Shown one piece after another: positions 1 to 4,672 of a stretch of DNA of 5,813 nucleotides. Position 1 is the stretch's first letter. Each line of letters begins with the position of its first letter. This DNA comes from Pseudarthrobacter sp. (lineage in GTDB: Bacteria; Actinomycetota; Actinomycetes; Actinomycetales; Micrococcaceae): contig JABFWC010000066.1 in assembly GCA_013362385.1 (NCBI GenBank), positions 1 to 5,813 on the forward strand. The letters run 5' to 3'. The translations under genes were made by a program, and so were the position numbers. The notes beneath the pieces are model-generated. The model made no database searches and was not told where the DNA came from. It worked only from the letters and a program-made list of their open reading frames with translations.

Positions 1-19
1 GTTGTACGATCCTAGGCGC

Positions 20-57
20 AAAAAATAACGGCCCGGGCGCGTTGCCGCGCCCGGCCC
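20..57 (-). terminator. Rho-independent terminator of ahcY
   Basis: Read on the minus strand, a GC-only stem starts 7 bases after the ahcY stop codon. Nine contiguous pairs (33-41 with 46-54) enclose a 4-base loop (42-45). Two more G-C pairs (30-31 with 55-56) follow across a single bulged C at 32. The transcript then runs into TTATTTTTT (28-20), a good U-tract. This is a canonical intrinsic terminator and marks the end of the ahcY transcription unit. The remaining bases 1-19 show nothing recognisable. Confidence 0.88.
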
Positions 58-64
58 TCACATC

Positions 65-1531
65 TCAGTAACGGTAGTGCTCCGGCTTATACGGACCGGC
101 GACGTCGATGTCCAGGTATTCGGCCTGGTCCTTCGTCAGCTCCGTGAGTTCCACTCCCAGGGCGTCCAGGTGCAGGCGGGCTACCTTTTCGTCCAGGACC
201 TTGGGCAGCACGTAGACCTCGTTGGCATACTCTTTCTGGTCCTTCTTGGTCCACAGCTCGATCTGCGCGATGGTCTGGTTGGCGAAGGAGTTGCTCATGA
301 CGAAGGACGGGTGTCCGGTGGCGTTGCCGAGGTTCAGCAGGCGGCCCTCCGACAGGACGATGATGGAGCGCTCCGCGTCGGTACCTTCATCGAAGACCCA
401 CTCGTGGACCTGCGGCTTGATCTCCACCTTCTTGACGCCGGGGACACGGGCCAGGCCGGCGATGTCGATTTCGTTGTCGAAGTGGCCGATGTTGCCCACA
501 ATGGCCTTGTTCTTCATGCCGGCCATGTGCCCGGCCATGATGACGTCCTTGTTGCCGGTGGTAGTGATGAAGATATCGCCCTGGGCCAGGACTGATTCCA
601 GTTTGGCCACCTGGTAGCCGTCCATGGCCGCCTGCAAGGCACAGATCGGGTCGATTTCGGTGACGATCACGCGCGAACCCTGCCCGCGGAGAGCTTCGGC
701 TGCTCCCTTGCCGACGTCGCCGTAACCGCAGACGACGGCGACCTTGCCGCCCATGAGCACGTCGGTGGCCCGGTTGATGCCGTCAGGCAGCGAGTGGCGG
801 ATGCCGTATTTGTTGTCGAATTTGCTCTTCGTGACCGAGTCGTTGACGTTGATGGCCGGGAAGAGCAGCTTGCCCTGGTCCGCGAGCTGGTAGAGGCGGT
901 GGACGCCGGTGGTGGTTTCCTCGCTGACGCCCTGGATGGTGGCAGCGGTGCGGGTCCACTTTTGCGGGTCTGCGGCGATGGAGCGCCGGAGCACGTCCAG
1001 GAAGATGCCGTATTCCTCGGAGTCCCCGGCAGCCGCGGACGGAACGCCGCCCAGCGCCTCGAACTCGACACCCTTGTGGACCAGCATCGTGGCGTCGCCG
1101 CCGTCGTCCAGGATCATGTTGGGGCCCAGTTCCGGGTTGGATTCGGCGCCCGGCCAGGTCAGGATCTGTTCGGCGGTCCACCAGTATTCCTCGAGGGTCT
1201 CGCCCTTCCAGGCGAAGACCGGAACACCCTGCGGGTCCTCAACGGTGCCCTTGCCCACGACGACGGCAGCGGCGGCCTCGTCCTGCGTGGAGAAGATGTT
1301 GCACGATGCCCAGCGGACCTCGGCGCCCAGGGCGGTGAGGGTCTCGATCAGGACCGCCGTCTGCACCGTCATGTGCAGCGAGCCGGCGATACGCGCACCC
1401 TTGAGGGGCTGGCTGGGGCCGTACTCCTCACGCAGGGACATCAGTCCCGGCATCTCGTGCTCCGCCAGGCGGATCTGGTGCCGCCCGGCCTCCGCCAGGG
1501 AAATGTCGGCAACCTTGTACTCAAACGTCAT
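65..1531 (-). CDS. ahcY: S-adenosylhomocysteinase (adenosylhomocysteine hydrolase)
   Basis: This cytosolic NAD-dependent enzyme reversibly splits S-adenosylhomocysteine into adenosine and homocysteine, relieving product inhibition of SAM-dependent methyltransferases and feeding the methionine cycle. The 488-residue product is full length for the longer bacterial type; the M. tuberculosis enzyme is similar in size. By alignment with the human enzyme I place the substrate-site residues at His53 (GSLHMTVQT), the DDGGDAT segment at 142-148, the EETTTG segment at 204-209, and Lys235, Asp239 and Asn240 in [10 protein letters not shown]. The NAD-binding Rossmann motif GYGDVGKG is at 269-276. The C-terminal KPEHYRY (482-488) supplies the conserved Lys482 and Tyr486 that reach the cofactor of a neighbouring subunit. 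Residues about 150-195 carry the extra segment of the long bacterial class. The ATG start is supported by AAAGGA six bases upstream (1538-1543). It is last in its unit, 73 bases after the Trm112-like gene, and followed by a strong terminator. The frame is intact. Confidence 0.97.
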   Translation of the reverse strand: MTFEYKVADISLAEAGRHQIRLAEHEMPGLMSLREEYGPSQPLKGARIAGSLHMTVQTAVLIETLTALGAEVRWASCNIFSTQDEAAAAVVVGKGTVEDPQGVPVFAWKGETLEEYWWTAEQILTWPGAESNPELGPNMILDDGGDATMLVHKGVEFEALGGVPSAAAGDSEEYGIFLDVLRRSIAADPQKWTRTAATIQGVSEETTTGVHRLYQLADQGKLLFPAINVNDSVTKSKFDNKYGIRHSLPDGINRATDVLMGGKVAVVCGYGDVGKGAAEALRGQGSRVIVTEIDPICALQAAMDGYQVAKLESVLAQGDIFITTTGNKDVIMAGHMAGMKNKAIVGNIGHFDNEIDIAGLARVPGVKKVEIKPQVHEWVFDEGTDAERSIIVLSEGRLLNLGNATGHPSFVMSNSFANQTIAQIELWTKKDQKEYANEVYVLPKVLDEKVARLHLDALGVELTELTKDQAEYLDIDVAGPYKPEHYRY

Positions 1532-1537
1532 GGATGG

Positions 1538-1543
1538 TCCTTT
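1538..1543 (-). promoter_or_regulatory. Ribosome binding site of ahcY
   Basis: AAAGGA on the minus strand, six bases before the ATG at 1531. It fixes the ahcY start. A small imperfect GC hairpin (1552-1570; four pairs, one mismatch, two pairs, five-base loop) lies just upstream in the leader. It has no U-tract and does not cover this site. Confidence 0.7.
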
Positions 1544-1604
1544 GCCTTGTCGGGGTCCTGTCCGGGCCCCGTGCTGCTGAATCTGTAAATCGTGCCTGGC
1601 TGAA

Positions 1605-1829
1605 CTAGCGGCCGGCGTCGCGATCGTGCTGGTCCAAGCCGGCGGCGGCTGCGCTTGCCAGCAGTTCCGGCGGCAGCAGCAGGGGGATGCCGTCCTCGAT
1701 GGCGTAGCGGTTCTTGACGCCGTCTTCTCCGGCCGTGGTGGCGACCAGCTCTTCGCCTTCCTGGACCAGCGGCGAACCGGTCACGGGGCAACGCAGGACG
1801 GACAACAGCTCAGGACTGATCTTTGGCAT
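1605..1829 (-). CDS. Trm112-like small protein (UPF0434/YcaR-type), zinc cysteines lost
   Basis: The 74-residue protein has the bacterial Trm112 layout. An N-terminal helix-like [17 protein letters not shown] (5-21) is followed by a variable middle and the signature [12 protein letters not shown] (42-53), with an Ala-rich hydrophilic tail. In eukaryotes and archaea Trm112 is a small zinc protein that stabilises and activates several SAM-dependent methyltransferases; bacterial members are less well characterised. The usual CPxC zinc knuckle is reduced here to CPVT (Cys14 to Thr17), and Cys14 is the only cysteine, so classical zinc binding is unlikely. The ATG start is supported by AGGGAG (1839-1844) with a nine-base spacer. 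It lies between a DUF3499 gene and ahcY on the same strand. A link to methylation, with AhcY removing the SAH produced, is inference from the family and the neighbour. Family assignment is fairly sure; the partner enzyme is not visible here. Confidence 0.85.
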   Translation of the reverse strand: MPKISPELLSVLRCPVTGSPLVQEGEELVATTAGEDGVKNRYAIEDGIPLLLPPELLASAAAAGLDQHDRDAGR

Positions 1830-1838
1830 TTGTTCATG

Positions 1839-1844
1839 CTCCCT
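1839..1844 (-). promoter_or_regulatory. Ribosome binding site of the Trm112-like gene
   Basis: AGGGAG on the minus strand, nine bases before the ATG at 1829. An out-of-frame ATG lies between this site and the start (1837-1835). The in-frame ATG at 1829 gives the expected family N-terminus (MPKISPELL), so it is preferred. Confidence 0.5.
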
Positions 1845-1887
1845 GGCGGGCGCGCTCGCGCCGGTAGCGGAAAGATGTGCAGCTTCC

Positions 1888-1893
1888 AGACTA
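1888..1893 (-). promoter_or_regulatory. Possible -10 element for Trm112-like/ahcY
   Basis: TAGTCT on the minus strand lies in the 78-base gap between the DUF3499 gene and the Trm112-like gene, within the decamer GGTAGTCTGG (1886-1895). TAnnnT hexamers of this kind are typical actinobacterial housekeeping -10 elements. The same decamer sits directly before the DUF3499 start. No convincing -35 is seen. Transcription from here would give a leader of about 50 bases to the Trm112-like gene and allow ahcY to be expressed apart from DUF3499. Confidence 0.3.
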
Positions 1894-1907
1894 CCGCCAG
1901 ATGGGCC

Positions 1908-2294
1908 CTAGGACGGTTCGCGGAGGACCCGCAGGTGCCCGCGGCGGGCACCTTCAGCACCGGGCGGGGCTTCAAGCGCGGCATGGTGCCCCCGCTGCGC
2001 CGGCGGCTGCGCCTCCGGCGGGAGCGCTGCGGCATCGCGCACGGCGTTGGCGAGGGCCAGGAGGTCGTCCGGTCCTGGCTGCTGCGGCGATGTCGGCATC
2101 GCCAGGCGCAGGACTTCCCAGCCCCGGGGAACCGTCAGGGAATCGGCGTGCTGCTCACAGAGGTCGTAGCAGTGCGGCTCGGCGTACGTTGCCAACGGCC
2201 CCAGGACGGCGGTGGAGTCCGCGTAGACGTACGTCAGGGTTGCCACCGCTGACTGGCGGCAGGCAGACCTTGAACACTGACGGATAGCTCCCAC
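1908..2294 (-). CDS. DUF3499 family protein, putative small metal-binding protein
   Basis: This 128-residue protein of unknown function belongs to a family found in actinobacteria. The conserved N-terminal half begins GAIRQCSRSACRQSAVATL and carries TYVYADSTAVLGPLATYAEP, then HCYDLCEQHA and LTVPRGWEVLRL. Cys7 and Cys12 (C-x4-C) with His41, Cys46 and His49 resemble a small zinc-ribbon-like site, which is inference; Cys42 is an additional cysteine. A Pro/Ala-rich low-complexity linker (about 66-114) follows, ending in the basic tail RRGHLRVLREPS. There is no signal peptide or membrane segment, so it is probably cytoplasmic. I chose GTG at 2294 because family homology begins there. The frame stays open to 2690, but that extension overlaps the opposite-strand zincin-like gene and has no family character. 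There is hardly a Shine-Dalgarno; a -10-like TAGTCT lies eight bases upstream, suggesting a leaderless mRNA. It is first in the unit leading to the Trm112-like gene and ahcY, and divergent from the zincin-like gene. Confidence 0.85.
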   Translation of the reverse strand: MGAIRQCSRSACRQSAVATLTYVYADSTAVLGPLATYAEPHCYDLCEQHADSLTVPRGWEVLRLAMPTSPQQPGPDDLLALANAVRDAAALPPEAQPPAQRGHHAALEAPPGAEGARRGHLRVLREPS

Positions 2295-2302
2295 GACATC
2301 CC

Positions 2303-2308
2303 AGACTA
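2303..2308 (-). promoter_or_regulatory. Possible -10 element of the DUF3499 gene (leaderless start)
   Basis: TAGTCT on the minus strand within GGTAGTCTGG (2301-2310). Eight bases separate it from the GTG at 2294, the distance expected between a -10 element and the transcription start. The mRNA would thus begin at or next to the start codon, which fits the lack of a proper Shine-Dalgarno. A matching -35 is not evident. Confidence 0.35.
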
Positions 2309-2368
2309 CCCCGTTGCACCCTTGAAACCGCGCATTGCCGCCCCGTGGACACGCCTTTCCTGCCGGGG

Positions 2369-2387
2369 GAATGTATCGCGTAAATTC
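2369..2387. promoter_or_regulatory. AT-richer imperfect inverted repeat in divergent intergenic region
   Basis: GAATGTATCGCGTAAATTC is a 19-base imperfect palindrome with six of nine positions paired (GAAT-TA arms against TA-ATTC arms). It lies in the 116-base gap between the divergent DUF3499 and zincin-like genes and is much richer in A/T than its surroundings. It could be an operator seen by a dimeric regulator. It may instead reflect -10-like elements on the two strands (TAAATT on plus, TACATT on minus). No known regulator motif is matched. Confidence 0.3.
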
Positions 2388-2398
2388 ACGCCCGGGTT

Positions 2399-2404
2399 TA
2401 GAGT
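2399..2404 (+). promoter_or_regulatory. Possible -10 element of the zincin-like gene (leaderless start)
   Basis: TAGAGT matches TATAAT at four of six positions, including the key T1, A2 and T6. It ends six bases before the ATG at 2411, so transcription would start at the A of the start codon. There is no Shine-Dalgarno before 2411, which supports a leaderless mRNA, common in actinobacteria. No clear -35 is present. Confidence 0.4.
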
Positions 2405-2410
2405 CGATGT

Positions 2411-2923
2411 ATGCAGTCATCGAACCATGAATCAGGTTTTTCGGTCCGGTTGGCTGACCCGGATGCCCCCCTTGGTGCGGGCCAGGAGGCCGCAGGCAGG
2501 AGCTTTTCCAGGCGGCGCCGCAACCGCCACGGGCGGGGCCTTCGCGGCGAAGTGGTCCTCCCCACACATCCAGGCTACAGGACCCGGTCCGATCGCTTCG
2601 ACGACATGGTGCTGGACTCCGCGCAGCGGTTGCACGACATCTGGGGCAAAACCCTCGACGGCGTGCGGTTCGGCGTGGACGAGATACCACCGGACCTCGA
2701 GGGGCTGGCGGCCAATGCTTCCCCGGCGCCGATGGGCTCCTACACCCCCGCCACCGGAGGGGAAGGGCCCATGATTACCGTGTACCGGCGCGTGGTTGAG
2801 CAGGCGTGCTCCAGCGTGGAGGAACTCCAGGACCTCGTCCATGACGTGGTGGTGGAGCACACGGCCGAGATGCTGGGCGTGGCTCCGGAAACCCTTGACC
2901 CCGTCTACCGCCGCCGTTACTGA
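2411..2923 (+). CDS. Zincin-like metallopeptidase-family protein with degenerate active site
   Basis: The 170-residue protein resembles the actinobacterial branch of the minimal zincin-like family (DUF1025, PF06262), of which M. tuberculosis Rv3259 is, from memory, a relative. Residues 34-46 form a basic stretch (RRRRNRHGRGLRG). The fold proper seems to run from RFDDMVLDSAQRLHDIW (62-78) through the family-typical VDEIPP (89-94), a strand-like MITVYRRVVEQ (121-131), and the helix LQDLVHDVVVEHTAEMLG (139-156). Classical members carry HExxHxxG in that helix. Aligned on the final Gly156, the ligand positions read Glu149, His150, Glu153, so the HExxH is absent and peptidase activity is doubtful. 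It ends with DPVYRRRY. There is no signal peptide, so it is probably cytoplasmic. The ATG at 2411 is the first in-frame start and may be leaderless. It is divergent from DUF3499 and convergent with DUF5719. The conserved role is unknown; a regulatory or structural pseudo-enzyme is plausible. Confidence 0.8.
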   Translation: MQSSNHESGFSVRLADPDAPLGAGQEAAGRSFSRRRRNRHGRGLRGEVVLPTHPGYRTRSDRFDDMVLDSAQRLHDIWGKTLDGVRFGVDEIPPDLEGLAANASPAPMGSYTPATGGEGPMITVYRRVVEQACSSVEELQDLVHDVVVEHTAEMLGVAPETLDPVYRRRY

Positions 2924-2924
2924 T

Positions 2925-2965
2925 GCCGGCCGGCCGGGGCCGACCGGCGGCGGGCAGTACGCCGG
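2925..2965. terminator. Possible bidirectional hairpin between convergent genes
   Basis: The 42-base gap between the convergent zincin-like and DUF5719 stop codons is almost all G/C. It can fold as CCGGCG (2944-2949) with CGCCGG (2960-2965), or through the GGCCGGCC-type repeats at 2925-2939. No U-tract follows on either strand, so any termination here would be weak or of the U-less type proposed for actinobacteria. Low-confidence call. Confidence 0.25.
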
Positions 2966-4672
2966 CTAGTAGCCCAGGCTGACGGGTACTGTTTCCTGCC
3001 CTGCCGCGGCCGGCAGGAAAGCCAGCGCGGAGAGGTCGTTCCGTCCGTCCTGTCCCAGCAGCACAGCGCCGTAGGCGGCGTCACCCGAGGCCGACACCAC
3101 ATAGCCCACGATGTCTGAGCCGTCGGCCTTTTCCGGGATCGTGATGGCGGTGGTGGTTCCACCGGCAATATCGGCAGTGGCGGCGGCCCGAACCTTCCCG
3201 TCGGCCGTGACCGGGGCGTAAGTGATGGTGGCCCTCGTATCCAGCGCGCCGAACACCAGTTGGCGCAGACCACCCTTGGGAACCGGAACGACGTGCTGGC
3301 TGCCCAGGCGCACCGCGGACGGCGCCCACGCCACATCAGATGCCTGCCCTGCCTGAAGGCCGCGGCTCATGCGTGCCCCGGCGATGATCGAGACGTCCGA
3401 CGAGGCTGCGATGGTGTACTGCCCGGCCGGGACCCCGGTCAGCGGCACCTCGGTGACGGCGCCGGCCTTTGCAGTGATGACACCACCGGACGGCAGTGCC
3501 TTCTGGCCATCCCGCCCGTACAGCTTGACCTCCACAACGGCGTCGGAAGCCCCCGGGACGGTCAACTGCAGGGAAGGCCCGGCATCCTCGTATCCGGACC
3601 GTGCGGTGAGTGCGGAGACGCCGGAGGGATCCTGGATATCCACGCCTGTGACCACTTGGCGGACCGCGGGGGCCGTCCCCGGGGCGATGAAGTCCACGCC
3701 GCCAGGGGTCAGGCCCCGCAGGACGCTTTGCTGTATGGAGGCGGCAACGGGCCCCCCGGCGCTGCGGACATGCACGCTGAGCTGGGACTGGTTTGCCGCC
3801 AGCCCTGCCAGGACCACGGATCTGGTGGTGCCCGGGGCAACCAGCAGGCCGCGGCTGCCCGGCGCCTGGATTTGTCCGCCAGGGCCGAAGAGTTCAAGGC
3901 TCACTGTTGCCGGGGTGCTGGAAGCATTGGTCAACGCCAGGACAGAGGTGCGCCCGACGGTGGTGCTTGCCCCGGCCAGCCACTGGTCGTTCGAGGGCTG
4001 TGCGCAACTGGCCGCGGCACTGCCCTGCAGGTCGCCGTCGGCCGCGACGTATTTCATCGCAGCGGCTGCGGACGCATTCTGGTTTGCCACCGCATTTGCG
4101 CGCAGCACCGCAACCTGGTCCGCCGACTTGTCCGCCACGACTCCGGCGAGGAGCTCCTGGGGCGGGGCGGTGGCCGGCGCCGGACCGGGATCCTTGGTGA
4201 TCTCGGCGGCGCCGCTGCCATCGAGGCGCGCAAGCCGACTGCCGGGCAGCACGCCGCCAGCGCTCAGCACCGCGGCCGTCACCCTGGTAGCGGCGGTGGC
4301 CGATTCCGGCCGGAACTGGGCGTCGGTGCCTGCCGCGGCGCCTTCCAGCAGCCTTGCCGGCCCGGGGCAGACGCCAACGCTGGCGCCGGCGGGAACAGCG
4401 GCTGCGGCCGGTGGAAGGCGGCGGCTCGACTCCGGCAGGGGCAGCAGGGATCCGGCCGCGACCAGGGCACTGCCGCCGGCAAGGATGAGAACCCCTGCCG
4501 CCACGCCCGCAACGGCAGCGGAGCGGCCACGGGCCCTGGGCAGTGCGGTGGCACCGCTTCCGATGGTTTTGCCGTCTTTACTGCCGGCTCCGGCCCGCGC
4601 AGAAGCATCAGCCGGGAGCTCAGTTACGGCCGCACCGGGCTTTTCGGTGCGGGCCGGAGTGTTCTCATGCAT
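2966..4672 (-). CDS. DUF5719 family membrane-anchored extracytoplasmic protein
   Basis: A 568-residue protein of unknown function. Residues 1-50 are hydrophilic and cytoplasmic, ending in RARGR. A single hydrophobic segment follows (about 51-78, Ala/Val/Gly/Leu-rich) that would anchor it with the large C-terminal part outside. Residues 80-220 are Ala/Pro-rich. The family core begins at about 223 (SCAQPSNDQWLAGASTTVG) and runs to the end. It is rich in beta-strand-like alternation and appears to contain three diverged copies of one unit, about 244-320, 366-440 and 469-543. Cys102 and Cys223 are the only cysteines and could form a disulfide. No catalytic motif is seen. The ATG at 4672 has TAAGGA eight bases upstream and overlaps the preceding gene by eight bases, implying translational coupling with the glycosyltransferase-like protein. 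The pairing suggests an envelope glycan role such as an accessory or scaffold subunit; this is inference. Confidence 0.85.
   Translation of the reverse strand: MHENTPARTEKPGAAVTELPADASARAGAGSKDGKTIGSGATALPRARGRSAAVAGVAAGVLILAGGSALVAAGSLLPLPESSRRLPPAAAAVPAGASVGVCPGPARLLEGAAAGTDAQFRPESATAATRVTAAVLSAGGVLPGSRLARLDGSGAAEITKDPGPAPATAPPQELLAGVVADKSADQVAVLRANAVANQNASAAAAMKYVAADGDLQGSAAASCAQPSNDQWLAGASTTVGRTSVLALTNASSTPATVSLELFGPGGQIQAPGSRGLLVAPGTTRSVVLAGLAANQSQLSVHVRSAGGPVAASIQQSVLRGLTPGGVDFIAPGTAPAVRQVVTGVDIQDPSGVSALTARSGYEDAGPSLQLTVPGASDAVVEVKLYGRDGQKALPSGGVITAKAGAVTEVPLTGVPAGQYTIAASSDVSIIAGARMSRGLQAGQASDVAWAPSAVRLGSQHVVPVPKGGLRQLVFGALDTRATITYAPVTADGKVRAAATADIAGGTTTAITIPEKADGSDIVGYVVSASGDAAYGAVLLGQDGRNDLSALAFLPAAAGQETVPVSLGY
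4665..4672 (-). other. 8-base gene overlap coupling the glycosyltransferase-like gene to DUF5719
   Basis: The sequence ATGCATGA on the minus strand contains the DUF5719 ATG (4672-4670) and ends with the TGA of the upstream gene (4667-4665). The overlap places the ribosome that finishes the upstream protein at the DUF5719 start, indicating coupled translation and co-transcription. Confidence 0.85.

Noticed and set aside
794..1588. Plus-strand open frames opposite ahcY (to 264 codons)
   Set aside because: ahcY is certain on the minus strand with every key residue present. The antisense frames have no family resemblance and no ribosome binding site.
1532..1604. SAH or SAM riboswitch before ahcY
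   Set aside because: The gap is only 73 bases and I cannot find the conserved SAH-riboswitch core. Only one small imperfect hairpin (1552-1570) is visible, which is not specific.
1830..1907. Hairpin GGCGC-GAGC-GCGCC in the gap between DUF3499 and the Trm112-like gene as a terminator
   Set aside because: Five pairs only, with no following U-tract and a downstream gene on the same strand. Too weak to call.
2407..2430. Tiny open frame ATGTATGCAGTC... ending in TGA and overlapping the zincin-like start
   Set aside because: Seven codons, no Shine-Dalgarno, and probably upstream of the transcript start if the gene is leaderless. Most likely chance.
2295..2690. N-terminal extension of DUF3499 to an ATG at 2690
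   Set aside because: The added 132 residues are Arg/Pro/Gly-rich, lie opposite the zincin-like gene and its promoter region, and precede the point where family homology begins.
2432..2860. Minus-strand open frame of 142 codons opposite the zincin-like gene
   Set aside because: No recognisable family. The plus-strand frame has the family features (VDEIPP, the terminal helix, the basic N-terminal stretch) and the expected divergent arrangement.
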